From Aeromonas dhakensis (lineage in GTDB: Bacteria; Pseudomonadota; Gammaproteobacteria; Enterobacterales; Aeromonadaceae), in NCBI RefSeq assembly GCF_000820305.1, contig NZ_CDBH01000027.1:1-64000 (forward strand): a stretch of DNA of 64,000 nt, written 5' to 3'. The first letter of the stretch is position 1. Every line of letters begins with the position of its first letter. Under the pieces are notes generated by a model. That model saw nothing but the letters and a program-made list of their open reading frames with translations, did not search any database and had not been told where the DNA came from. The translations under genes and the position numbers were made by a program. Of this stretch, positions 9,472 to 18,800 are shown one piece after another.

Positions 9472-9763
9472 GTTCGCTGTTTTTTATGAGATATTGGAGG
9501 AAACAGATGACGAACATTGGAAGTTTGGGATTTTCATGTTTTTTATTGAGGATGAAATATATCCATCAAAAGGTTCTAATTATACATTGCCTATGGCTAT
9601 TGATTATCTTAAAAATACTCATCAAGAGGTAACTGATAGCCAAGATGAAGGGTTAGATATGTCAATGAATGCCCATGCTTTATTAAAGGTATTAGCTCAT
9701 TCACATGGTATGCCACTTGATTGTGAACTTGATGATATGGAATTGCCTGATTCAAAAAAATAG
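9449..9763 (+). CDS. Imm42-like immunity protein, frameshifted N-terminal part
   Basis: A 104-residue acidic protein starts at ATG 9449 after GGGGAAAA. The opening (GQPFEFAVFYEI, then WKFGIFMFFIEDEIYPSKG) resembles the Imm42 immunity family. The frame ends at a TAG directly after seven A residues (9754-9760). Adding one A makes the frame continue smoothly into GVFLSPLEIADTGFYLFYCL and on to 9948, giving about 166 residues. The present product is therefore probably a truncated version of a longer immunity protein. It is strongly AT-rich and has no cognate toxin next to it: the gene upstream is a transposase fragment. The family call is from remembered pattern only. Confidence 0.55.
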   Translation: MIFGQPFEFAVFYEILEETDDEHWKFGIFMFFIEDEIYPSKGSNYTLPMAIDYLKNTHQEVTDSQDEGLDMSMNAHALLKVLAHSHGMPLDCELDDMELPDSKK

Positions 9764-9771
9764 GGGTTTTT

Positions 9772-9948
9772 TTGAGCCCTCTTGAAATAGCTGATACAGG
9801 ATTTTATCTTTTTTATTGTTTAGGGGATAATGAAAATGAACATTTGGTATATAGTCATGATTATGGGAGTACAGCTAAAAAAACAACTTTAAATAAAGGC
9901 ACCGTTAGTAGTGTTTTGGATAAGCTTCCATACAAAGAATCAATATAG
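9772..9948 (+). pseudogene. C-terminal remnant of the Imm42-like gene
   Basis: A 58-codon open frame starts at TTG 9772 and ends at TAG 9946-9948. It lacks a ribosome-binding site and a good start. It becomes the natural C-terminal half of the gene at 9449 if one base is restored in the A7 run at 9754-9760. Residues such as TGFYLFYCLGDNENEHLVYS look like a folded immunity-protein core rather than random sequence. Confidence 0.5.
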
Positions 9949-9960
9949 TGTTGACGGGAA

Positions 9961-9985
9961 ATCTGGGATACCCACCTTTTTTGAT
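9961..9985 (+). repeat. Module-junction repeat, copy C
   Basis: Third copy of the element seen at 5571 and 8944, reading CTGGGATACCCACCTTTTTT. It begins 13 bases after the end of the Imm42-like remnant and precedes a short piece (9986-10029) that reads as a lysine-rich toxin tail directly before the next immunity-like gene. Confidence 0.75.
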
Positions 9986-10039
9986 GGAAATTAAAAAGAT
10001 TTCGAAAAAATATTGAAACGGTTAAATAGGTAGGAGCAA

Positions 10040-10435
10040 ATGAATTTATTTGAAGAGTGTAAAAATGCTCTCAGTGCAGATTTTTATGTTATTGAGGGCG
10101 TGGCCTGTAAAAATGTTATGAACATTCTGAACAGGTATCCGCTTTCAAATGGATACATGGACTGGTCAAAAATAAAATACAAGGACTACGAAAGCGTCAA
10201 TGAATTATTAATTTCAAATGTTATAAAGAATGATGATGTGTTCGTTTTTGCGGATGACTCTAGCATTCCTATTTTTAGAACAAAACTGAAATTGATCGCT
10301 GAAAACATTTATGATGTTACTGCTTTATCACCGAAATTGTTTATTTTTAACAATGAAGTTATATTGCAACCTTTATTTCCAACTGATAGGGTTCGTTTGG
10401 CTGTTTTGGACATAAATTCGATCAACAAAGCGTAA
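10040..10435 (+). CDS. Probable orphan CDI immunity protein
   Basis: A 131-residue AT-rich protein starts at ATG 10040 behind a clear TAGGAG. It has no signal peptide or membrane helix. The segment RYPLSNGYMDWSKI resembles a pattern I associate with CDI toxin immunity proteins, but I cannot name the family securely. In the frame at 9986-10029 a short lysine-rich peptide (KKISKKILKRLNR) ends in TAG eleven bases before this ATG. That would suit the last residues of a deleted toxin tip. Position at the end of a row of immunity genes is the main argument for the role. Confidence 0.5.
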   Translation: MNLFEECKNALSADFYVIEGVACKNVMNILNRYPLSNGYMDWSKIKYKDYESVNELLISNVIKNDDVFVFADDSSIPIFRTKLKLIAENIYDVTALSPKLFIFNNEVILQPLFPTDRVRLAVLDINSINKA

Positions 10436-10439
10436 TATG

Positions 10440-10832
10440 GCATTCGCGATATCAGCGTGTTTGCCAATCAACACGTCGCCAAAGGCAAGAATCTGGGTAA
10501 CACTGAGTGCTATCGAAACTAATAACACAGCCGGTGATATCCTGACCCTCAAATAGGGGCGGGATAGAACCATGCAGAGAGTATGGATAAAGGATACGAG
10601 GTAGCAGAGCTGTATCTCGGCTGGAGGCAGCTTTACCTTTGACTGCATGAATGCTTCTGACAACGTCAATGCCAGCCGTCAGAAGAGCAACTGTGGCTGT
10701 GAACGTGTAGTTCAACAGACTGGCGTCTTGCCAGCCAGCAGAGTCTTGATATCTGGGGTAGCACACCCAACGGGCCGGTAGCGAGGGGGCAAGAACGGCC
10801 TTTCCACCGGTGCCTTAGGCTGGGACGCCACG
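10440..10832 (+). pseudogene. Decayed copy of the cdiA repeat region
   Basis: This stretch is a mutated copy of cdiA 2829-3300. Shared blocks include GGTGATATCCTGACCCTCAA (compare 2917-2937), GGCAGCTTTACCTTTG (compare 3075) and GTCAATGCCAGCCGTCAGAA (compare 3115). Deletions and stops (for example the TAG within CTCAAATAGG) make it non-coding. It shows that the array once contained another cdiA-like gene or a larger duplication. After 10832 nothing is recognised until the regulator gene; that gap presumably holds its promoter. Confidence 0.8.
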
Positions 10833-11009
10833 ATACTTCTGACTTTTTTGTAGTGTTTTATTACAAATTTTTCTCTTCGGTAGCATAAAGTGTGGGAGAG
10901 TTCTGATTTTTAGACCTGCTGGGGTGTGTCATCTATTGACGCTTGTTAACATTCAGCATGTTTCCATGTTTGGCCACCTTATCTTGTGCATGATCCTCAT
11001 ACCCCGGAA

Positions 11010-11780
11010 ATGAATACCCTGCACGCGCTGGATCTCATCGGCCAGTTCGAGACGGCGGCTGACGAGCGCGCCATCGTGACCCTGCTGCGCGAACTGAGCG
11101 GTCGCATGGGATTCGACTATTTTCGCCTTGCCCTGATCTTCCCCAGCACCATCCAGCGTCCTGACGTCATCATCTTCAACGGCTGCCCACAGGCCTGGGT
11201 GGATACCTATACCGGCAGCGGCTTCTTTGCCATCGACCCCATCGTCAAGTGCGCCATGACCAGAAGCACGCCCATTCTATGGGCCGATGTGGTGAACGAT
11301 GAGGAGCGTTGTGATGAACAGGGCCGGGAGGTGATGCAGCTGGCCAGCGAGTACGGCATTCGCGACGGTATCACCCTGCCCTGGCACGGTGCCAACGGTC
11401 ATGTCGGCCTGCTCTCCTTTATCACAAGTACAGCTCGTACCAGCCAGCAGTGGCTCTCTGCTGTGCCCTTTATCAGCTGGCTCTCCATGCATATCTTTGA
11501 GGCGGTGGCCCGGGTCTGTCTGGCAGGGCAGTCACCGCACGATGCGTTGAGTTTGCGGGAGCTGGGGGTGTGTCGCTGGGCGGCGGAGGGCAAGCAGGTG
11601 AGCGATATTGCCCAGATCCTCGGGATCACGCCCCGTACCGTGACGTTTCATCTGAACAATGTGGTCAACAAGCTGGGGGCCAGCAGCAAGAGCCAGGCCA
11701 TCTCATGGGCATTGAAACAGGGGATGGTCAGGCTGAACGTGGAGATGGCGCTGGTGGCTAATGTGGATGAGGAGCAGTGA
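11010..11780 (+). CDS. LuxR-family quorum-sensing-type regulator (LuxR solo)
   Basis: A 256-residue protein has an N-terminal autoinducer-binding domain (residues ~10-160) and a C-terminal LuxR/GerE helix-turn-helix (~185-245, with SDIAQILGITPRTVTFHLNN). The six residues most conserved in acyl-homoserine-lactone binders can be seen: W and Y in AWVDTY, D and P in IDPIV, W in PILW and G in RDGITLPWHG. ATG 11010 is chosen because it aligns with the usual start of AhyR-type proteins; GTG 10986 is an alternative. It resembles the Aeromonas regulator AhyR in layout but is clearly a different protein. No luxI-type synthase is adjacent. It precedes the T6SS effector island, but no evidence in the sequence links them. 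Confidence 0.8.
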   Translation: MNTLHALDLIGQFETAADERAIVTLLRELSGRMGFDYFRLALIFPSTIQRPDVIIFNGCPQAWVDTYTGSGFFAIDPIVKCAMTRSTPILWADVVNDEERCDEQGREVMQLASEYGIRDGITLPWHGANGHVGLLSFITSTARTSQQWLSAVPFISWLSMHIFEAVARVCLAGQSPHDALSLRELGVCRWAAEGKQVSDIAQILGITPRTVTFHLNNVVNKLGASSKSQAISWALKQGMVRLNVEMALVANVDEEQ

Positions 11781-11944
11781 TTCTGTTTGTGGCAAGCAAC
11801 TCGTTGCGTAGATAGCAAGATGTTCCACTGCATGTGCAAGAATTTATGGTGCAATAACCTGCTGGTTGCAACTTTTTGCGCCACGCATCAGGCCGGCTTG
11901 CTTGATTGTTAGTTAATGCTTTGAAAAATATGGATAAAAAAGAG

Positions 11945-11960
11945 TGGCATGGTCGCTGCT
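11945..11960 (+). promoter_or_regulatory. Putative sigma-54 promoter of hcp
   Basis: TGGCATGGTCGCTGCT has GG and GC exactly ten bases apart, matching the -24/-12 pattern TGGCAC-N5-TTGCW with mismatches. It lies about 50 bases before the hcp start in an otherwise gene-free stretch (11781-12010). hcp operons in Vibrio and Aeromonas are known to be activated by VasH with sigma-54, which supports the reading. Confidence 0.55.
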
Positions 11961-12010
11961 AACCGGTTCGGTCGAGTGTCATTACCGTTCAACCAATCAG
12001 GAGCAAACTC

Positions 12011-12529
12011 ATGCCAACTCCATGTTATATCAGCATCGAAGGTAAAACCCAGGGCAATATCACCGCCGGTGCCTTCACTTCCGATTCCGTCGGCAACATC
12101 TTCGTGCAGGGCCACGAAGACGAGATGCTGGTACAAGAGTTCCAACACGTCGTCACCGTACCGACCGATCCGCAATCCGGTCAGCCTGCTGGTCAGCGTG
12201 TCCACAAGCCGTTCAAGTTCACCGTGGCCCTGAACAAGGCCGTACCGCTGATGTACAACTCCCTGGCTTCCGGCGAGATGCTGCCGAAAGTGACCCTGAA
12301 GTGGTACCGCACCTCCGTCGAGGGCAAGCAGGAGCACTTCTTCTCTACCGTGCTGACCGATGCCACCATCGTCGACATCGACTGCCAGATGCCGCACTGC
12401 CAGGATCCGGCGAAGTCTGACTTCACCCAGCTGATCCAGGTCTCTCTGGCCTATCGCAAGATTGACTGGGAGCACACCGTGGCCGGTACTTCCGGTGCGG
12501 ATGACTGGCGCGCACCGATCGAGGCCTAA
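12011..12529 (+). CDS. hcp: Type VI secretion tube protein Hcp
   Basis: A 172-residue protein starts at ATG 12011 with AGGAG nine bases upstream. It has the Hcp family signature from the first residues (CYISIEGKTQGNITAGAF), HEDEMLVQEFQHVV in the middle and a LIQVSLAYRKIDWEH strand near the end. Hcp hexamers stack to form the inner tube of the T6SS, through which effectors are launched by sheath contraction. No sheath, baseplate or ClpV genes are in the window, so this is an auxiliary hcp-vgrG island that relies on a main cluster elsewhere. A hairpin follows the gene, so hcp is probably made in excess over the genes downstream. Confidence 0.95.
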   Translation: MPTPCYISIEGKTQGNITAGAFTSDSVGNIFVQGHEDEMLVQEFQHVVTVPTDPQSGQPAGQRVHKPFKFTVALNKAVPLMYNSLASGEMLPKVTLKWYRTSVEGKQEHFFSTVLTDATIVDIDCQMPHCQDPAKSDFTQLIQVSLAYRKIDWEHTVAGTSGADDWRAPIEA

Positions 12530-12619
12530 TTCTCGATCTCTTATTGCCGTTATTCCTTGTAGTGCACCCCATGGCCTGGTGATGGCAGTGTCAGCTGTCG
12601 TCAGGCCAGTGCAAGCTTT

Positions 12620-12660
12620 CTCCGACCCGTTCAGCTGGATGCGGTCGGAGCTTTTGTGTT
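12620..12660 (+). terminator. Hairpin after hcp (partial terminator)
   Basis: An 8-bp stem CTCCGACC/GGTCGGAG (12620-12627 and 12643-12650) with a 15-base loop is followed by CTTTTGTGTTTT. It sits between hcp and the PAAR gene and could let most transcripts end after hcp while some read on. Confidence 0.55.
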
Positions 12661-12715
12661 TTGCCATATGGCTGCGAGCCGACCTTATTGCAAAGCACAA
12701 CAGAGGCCAGTCGTC

Positions 12716-12964
12716 ATGTGTTCCACCATTGCATCGTCCGGTGACATGCTCACCGATCAGGATGGGATTCCCCCATCGACAGTTGCCAGAATCGATTGCA
12801 AGCCGCTGGCCCCTTACGACAAATCCGACCATCCCCTCTGTCCGCGCAGCATCTCGGGCGGCGTCGGCTCTGTGCTGGTCAACGGCAAGCCCATCACAGT
12901 GACCGGCACCGCCGTCGGCTGCGGCGGTGTGGTGATTGGCTCGGGCAGCGGACAGGCAGGTTAA
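12716..12964 (+). CDS. PAAR-type T6SS spike tip protein
   Basis: An 82-residue protein starts at ATG 12716 and ends three codons before the vgrG ribosome-binding site. It is rich in glycine, proline and serine, with short beta segments such as [20 protein letters not shown], like the PAAR-like proteins that cap the VgrG spike. By family knowledge PAAR forms a sharp cone that binds a metal ion and sits on the VgrG trimer. The classic PAAR repeats are weak here, so it may belong to a PAAR-like (DUF4280-like) group. Tight placement between hcp and vgrG supports the call. Confidence 0.75.
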   Translation: MCSTIASSGDMLTDQDGIPPSTVARIDCKPLAPYDKSDHPLCPRSISGGVGSVLVNGKPITVTGTAVGCGGVVIGSGSGQAG

Positions 12965-12974
12965 GGAGCGCTTC

Positions 12975-15020
12975 ATGGCAGACAGCACAGGATTACAATT
13001 TACCGTCAAGGTGGGGGCCCTGCCCGAGAGCACTTTCGTGGTGGTCGAGTTTGCACTGGATGAAGCGCTGAATCGGCCGTTCAATCTGCGCCTGGAGCTG
13101 GCGAGTGCCCAGCCCGACATCGACTTTGGCGCCGTACTGGACCAGCCGTGCGAGCTCTTGGTGTGGTACAACGGCGAGCCGCAGCGCCGGGTGTGCGGGG
13201 TGGTCAGTGACTTCGTGCAAGGGGATAGCGGTTTTCGCCGCACCCGCTATCAGCTCATGGTACAGCCAGCCCTGTGGCGGCTCTCTTTGCGCCAGAACTC
13301 CCGCATCTTCCAGGCGCAAAAGCCCGATGAAATCCTCTCAATCTTGTTGCAAGAGCACGGCATCACCGACTATGCGTTTGCCCTGAAAAACGAGCACGCC
13401 AAGCGGGAATACTGCGTCCAGTACCGGGAAACTGACCTCGATTTCGTGAACCGCCTCGCCGCCGAAGAGGGGATGTTCTACTTCCACGAGTTTGAAGCGG
13501 GCAAGCACCGCATCGTCTTTGCCGACGACGCGGCCGCCCTGACTGCCGACCTCGAGCTCTTCTTCAACCTCGGCAACCGCTCGCTGGAGCAAGGCCCCTA
13601 TGTGCGCCAGTTCCACTATCGGGAGGCGGTGCGCCCCTCGGACGTGGAGCTCAAGGATTACAGCTTCAAGACTCCGGCCTACGCTCTCTCCCACAAGAAA
13701 CAGGGCGCAGAGCTCGAACACCAGCGCGATACCTACCAGCACTTCGACTATCCGGGTCGCTACAAGCAGGATGGCAGCGGCAAGGCCTTTGCCCAACATC
13801 GGCTGGATGCGCTGCGCAACGATGCCGTAGCCGGCAGTGGCAAGTCCAACTGCGCGGCCTTGCAGCCGGGGCAGAGCTTCTCACTCACCGAACATCCCAA
13901 CGGCAACCTCAACACCGACTGGCAAATCGTGCGCATCCAGCACACCGGCTTGCAGCCACAGGCACTGGAAGAGGAAGGGGGCAGCGGCCCCACCGTCTAC
14001 CACAACGAGTTCGGGGTGGTGAAAGCGAGCACCACCTGGCGGGCACGCATCGGCAGCCCGGAGGCTCCTCACAAGCCCATGGTGGACGGCCCGCAAATCG
14101 CCATGGTGGTTGGCCCCGAGGGGGAAGAGATTTACTGCGACGAGCATGGCCGGGTGAAACTGCAGTTCCCGTGGGACCGTTACGGCAGCTCCAACGACCA
14201 AAGCTCCTGCTGGGTGCGAGTATCGCAAGGTTGGGCTGGGGGGCAATACGGCATGATGGCGATACCCCGCATCGGCCACGAGGTCATCGTCTCATTTCTG
14301 GAAGGTGACCCCGACCAGCCCATCGTGACCGGTCGCACCTACCACGCCACCAACCGGCCGCCCTACGAGCTGCCGGCCAACAAGACCCGCACCGTGCTGC
14401 GCACCGAAACCCACCAGGGGGAGGGCTTCAACGAGCTGCGCTTTGAAGACCAGGCGGGGCAGGAAGAGATTTACATCCACGGTCAGAAAGACCTGAACGT
14501 GCTCATCGAAAATGATGCCGCCTGGCACATCAAGCATGACGAGCATCGGGATATCGACAACGAGCGGGTGACCCGCATCAAGGCTAATGACCACCTGACG
14601 GTAGAGGGCGAGAAGCGCGACCAGATAAAAGCCGACTACTCGCTGACGGTGGATGCCAGCCTGCACCAGAAGCTGGGGCAGTCCCTGCTGGTGGAGGCGG
14701 GGAGCGAGGTGCATCACAAGGCGGGCATGAAGATAGTGATGGAAGCAGGGGCAGAGCTGACCCTCAAGGTCGGCGGCAGCTTTGTGAAGCTTGATGCCGG
14801 CGGCGTTACCCTCAGTGGCGGCTCCATCAAGATGAACTCGGGCGGCAGTCCGGGTTCAGGTTCCGGCTGGGGCGGCCAGATGCCGATCCAGCCTGGTGCG
14901 GTTGAAGTGGTGGCGCCACCGCCTCCCATGGACCCCGCACGTCAGATTGCGACGCTCAAGTCTGCCGAACCTGTGTGCGAGATCTGTGAGCAACTGGCCA
15001 GACAGGAGGGTGGTGGCTGA
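12975..15020 (+). CDS. vgrG: Type VI secretion spike protein VgrG
   Basis: A 681-residue protein starts at ATG 12975 with AAGGAG seven bases upstream. An upstream in-frame TTG (12936) is less likely. It has the standard order: a gp27-like hub (residues ~1-380, with the [20 protein letters not shown] signature), a gp5 OB-fold (~390-470, with [15 protein letters not shown]) and a beta-helix spike (~480-630). It ends in a proline-rich linker and a short helix. No extra enzymatic domain is fused, so this is a canonical spike carrying a separate effector. The short C-terminal tail is where DUF4123 adaptors usually dock. The stop overlaps the next start in TGATG. Confidence 0.96.
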   Translation: MADSTGLQFTVKVGALPESTFVVVEFALDEALNRPFNLRLELASAQPDIDFGAVLDQPCELLVWYNGEPQRRVCGVVSDFVQGDSGFRRTRYQLMVQPALWRLSLRQNSRIFQAQKPDEILSILLQEHGITDYAFALKNEHAKREYCVQYRETDLDFVNRLAAEEGMFYFHEFEAGKHRIVFADDAAALTADLELFFNLGNRSLEQGPYVRQFHYREAVRPSDVELKDYSFKTPAYALSHKKQGAELEHQRDTYQHFDYPGRYKQDGSGKAFAQHRLDALRNDAVAGSGKSNCAALQPGQSFSLTEHPNGNLNTDWQIVRIQHTGLQPQALEEEGGSGPTVYHNEFGVVKASTTWRARIGSPEAPHKPMVDGPQIAMVVGPEGEEIYCDEHGRVKLQFPWDRYGSSNDQSSCWVRVSQGWAGGQYGMMAIPRIGHEVIVSFLEGDPDQPIVTGRTYHATNRPPYELPANKTRTVLRTETHQGEGFNELRFEDQAGQEEIYIHGQKDLNVLIENDAAWHIKHDEHRDIDNERVTRIKANDHLTVEGEKRDQIKADYSLTVDASLHQKLGQSLLVEAGSEVHHKAGMKIVMEAGAELTLKVGGSFVKLDAGGVTLSGGSIKMNSGGSPGSGSGWGGQMPIQPGAVEVVAPPPPMDPARQIATLKSAEPVCEICEQLARQEGGG

Positions 15021-15889
15021 TGGCCATGGCTTTAGTCGCAGAGCGTCCCGACATCGAGCTGAACAGAGGTGAGCAACTCTATCTATTGCTAGATGGGGCG
15101 CGCATTCCCGCGCTGGAGCGAGTATTGTTCGAGCAGGACGCATCGCCTTCCTATCAGCCTGTTTACCTTCACGCCCCCTGGGACAGCTTGCGAGAAGTGA
15201 GCCCCTGTCTGGTCTGTGCAACGCCCAATTTGCTGGATTGGTTTATGCAAAACCGCGATGCATCATGGGGTTACCTGCTATCGTCCCCTCTTTCTCTGTT
15301 GTCGTTGGCCGAGCGACTGCGTGGGCTTATCGAGGTGGAGAGTCCCTATGGCAGCAGGATTTTGCTCAAGCTGGCCATGCCGGAGACCATGTGGCGGCTG
15401 TTTATGGATGATGAACCCTGGCTCTGGCAGGGGGTGGCTCAAGTCTGGATCCCGACCCGGCAGGGGGAGGGGCTGGTGTGGCAGCACAAGGTTGCCGCGC
15501 CTGGAATGGGGTCCCCCATGGGGGAGCGCCTGCGACTTTCCGACGCGCAGTGGCGCCGTCTGGGAGAGGTGAGCTGGTTGAACACCCTCGATGGGATAAG
15601 AGCGCACATGCACACCTGGTTTGGGGCTCGCATGCTGACGCTGCCAGAACCCATGGCCTGGATTGCCCATTGGGCTGATTACGCCTATGCCCAGGGATTC
15701 GAGAGCGAGCGGGATCTGCTGCTGTTTTTCAATGTGATGGGGTATCTCGGCAGTGGCTGGTTCGATGAAGATGAGCATCCCCGGATCAAGGCGTTGATTA
15801 CCCAGCGTTCTCCCCAGACCCCTTCGCAACGTATCGAGCAGGCCGCCGAGCTTGCTGCCGCATTGAGCAACAAGGATCAAGACGCATGA
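15020..15889 (+). CDS. DUF4123 T6SS adaptor/chaperone
   Basis: A 289-residue protein is translationally coupled to vgrG (start ATG 15020 within TGATG) and overlaps the effector start by four bases. It opens with LNRGEQLYLLLDGARIPAL and has the WGYLLSSP and LLRFYDP-like positions typical of DUF4123 proteins (also called Tap or Tec). These adaptors bind one specific effector and load it on the cognate VgrG tip. The vgrG-DUF4123-effector-immunity order is the standard arrangement, so it should serve the protein encoded next. Confidence 0.9.
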   Translation: MAMALVAERPDIELNRGEQLYLLLDGARIPALERVLFEQDASPSYQPVYLHAPWDSLREVSPCLVCATPNLLDWFMQNRDASWGYLLSSPLSLLSLAERLRGLIEVESPYGSRILLKLAMPETMWRLFMDDEPWLWQGVAQVWIPTRQGEGLVWQHKVAAPGMGSPMGERLRLSDAQWRRLGEVSWLNTLDGIRAHMHTWFGARMLTLPEPMAWIAHWADYAYAQGFESERDLLLFFNVMGYLGSGWFDEDEHPRIKALITQRSPQTPSQRIEQAAELAAALSNKDQDA

Positions 15890-18800
15890 GTACGCCCAAT
15901 CAAGCCGCCCAGTGTGCAAACACGACCGACAGCAAGAGCCCGGCAGGAGTCTGTCCGCTCAAGAACAAGAAGATTGCCATCATCCCGGTGCGTTATGCCC
16001 TGGATGAGCCGTTCTCCCCGCCACAAAAGCAGCCTCACCCTGTCCCCGCCGGAGCAGGCTTTGTGGTGCCTCTCAAGTTGAAAGAGAGCGGTTATGCCTT
16101 GCGCCAACTGCGTGATGGCTGGCTCTATGTGTATGACGAAAAGACCAAGACATTTGATGAGTACGAGATAAAAGGATCGACCTTCATCAACCAGAGCAAG
16201 GGAAGCAAGGGGCATCTGCTCTACCCGGCGAGCCATACCCTCTCCCTCGCTTATTCTCCCCAGCGCTGGACGGGGCGCATCAAGCATGAGATGGAAAAGA
16301 GCGGCGGTTTGCGCACCACCTGGATGCGGCAGGTGAAACTGGGCAGTTTTGCCAGCACCATGAAGGCCCCTCATTGCGGTCTGCCAGATGTACTCGACAA
16401 GGTTGCGGACCTGGGGATGTCCAACAAGGGATTTGTGCTCTCTTCTACCCCTCTTGCCAAGCCTGCCGAAGAGGACAAGCAGGGGATCAAGTTGCTGGCT
16501 CACAAACCTGCGAGTTCACCGACTGCCTACAAGGCGGGCATACAGGATCCCAAGAGCGCCATGGTGGTCGCTCTGGAGGACCCGCTGGCCGACCTTGCCG
16601 ACCTTTCCATGAAGGTCAATCAACTGCTCGCCAAGCGCGAAGCTCTGCTGGGGAAAGATGATGCCACCATCAAGGTCAACAGCCACAAGCTGATGATGGC
16701 GGAGGTCACGCGCAACCTGGCCAGGGTGCGGCTCGACGAGAAGGAGTTGCCCGCCTCCATCAGGGGCAATGTCGCCAGGACCCAGGCCTTTGAAGAGGCG
16801 CTGGATGATTATCTTGGGGATCGCTACCTCGCCGACATGGAGAGCATGACGGCAGAGCCCGGGATGGTGCGGTTCAACTCCCCCATGGAGAAACGGGCTG
16901 ATGAGAAGCTGAAAATCTTGCGGGAACAATATGGTTTCAACCCATCCCAAAAACAGGTTTCCCAATGGAAAGAGCGCGCCGCCTTCCAGGATGAGGTCAA
17001 CTGGAGCGGGCTCAATGCGTTTATCAAGCAGTATCAGGTGCCACTCAATGAGCTGGAGCTGGCCCTGACGCGGGCTCATGAAGATCTGTTCAACGGTGTG
17101 GCCCGTCTCAAGGCCGATCCGCTGCCCTTTGGTCTAGACAACAGAACACCCAAGGGACAAGCCTATCTGCAGACCCTGTTTGCCGAGGCCGGGCCGGTTC
17201 TCTCTCTTAGCTGCCGCACGGAGGAGAGGAAGAAAGCGCTGGAGAAACTGCTGGGCGAAAAGAGCCGCGACAACTTGCTGGCGCTGGCCCCTTATGGCTT
17301 TGATGCCGCGTTGCACAAGGGACTGAGCGAGCTGACGGTAGACAATGCCTGGCTCAGCACCTCCTCTGGCGATATGACAGCCCTCTTTGGTAGAACGGCT
17401 GATCTGGAGACGCTACTGGGGGACGAGAGATTCAAGCAAAAGTCCTGGTTCCAGACGATCGAAGCCGTCATTGAAGCCATGAAAGTGGCTGGAAAATCCA
17501 TGGCCAAGGGGGCTCACGCCCAGATCATGGCGGCCATCTTGCCCCACGCCTGGAAGAACAGCCTGGCGGGCAACCTCAGGCTGGTATTGCTGGAGTCCCT
17601 GCTCGGCGACCAGCCGCTGCAGGTCAACCGAGACTATCGGATGCTCCACAACCGCTTCCAGCAGAAGGTCTGGATCATTGTGAAGGAGATGTCTGCCATC
17701 AGCTCCCCCCCTCCCGGGCGCAGCACCACGGTGAAGGCCATCAACGGTCAGCTAAAAACCTTGCAGCAACAGCTTGATACCCTGATTGCCAGCGAAATGC
17801 CCCTGCTGGTGAAACTGAAAGGCGATCTCTACCAGCAACAAGCCAGACAATATGTTGGTGACTATCTGGCGAGCGTGCGTAGCGGCGTGAATCAACGCAT
17901 CACGGCCATGAACGAGAGAATTCCCAATCTGGCGACCTTTGGCGGGCTGGTTGCCCTGCTCAACCTCTGGAATCTGACAGTGGTCATCGCAGGGACGGCG
18001 CAAAACGCCCAGTCCATCGGTCGGGAACGGGCAAATATGCAGTTGGGCTCTGCCTTCGCCTGGACGGGCAATGCCATCGCCGCGCTCTATCAGGGGGCTG
18101 CATGGGAGAAGTTAAAGCCGCTCACTACTGGTGGGGGTAAACGAGCCCTGACAGCAATCTCGATAAAAGCAGCAATAAAAGAAGGTGAACATGCGGTCTG
18201 GGTTAAAGCCTTCTCTCTACGGATGCTGGCGTTTGCTGGGTTAGGTGCTGCGGCAGCAGGACTGGAAGCTTGGGATGCCACATTGGCTAGCAAAGACCCT
18301 TTAATTAGCGAGATGGAAAGAACTTTGCTGGTTTCGAAGGAGTATGTTCTTTGGGGACAAACGGGCATTTTTGGGGTCCAAGTATTGCTTACGCTGGTGA
18401 GTCGTGGTGCTGGGGGATTCGCAATCGGTACCGTTTTTGCCCCCTGGATGGTTGTCGGGCTCTTTGTGCTGGGTATCGCCTATCTGGTACTGACAGTGTT
18501 GCTTAATATCTTTAAGCGCTCGGATCTGGAGAAATGGTTGCTGCAATCAACCTGGGGCAAGCAGCCTGCCAACTGGTCTGCCGAGGATGAACTGGCTCGC
18601 TTCGAGTCGCTGGTCAATAAACCGGGTGCCAGCCTGGCGGTAGTGCGCTCCCCGGCCCAGGGCTGGATGGACAGCGGCCGCCCCCAGTGGCAGTTGCAAC
18701 TCTCGCTGCCGACTCACTTGCGAGGGCAGACTATAGGTTTAAAGGTCATCGGTCAGCCAATTGCTCGCGCCGGTCAAATGGTGCCGGTGCGTTCCAAAGA

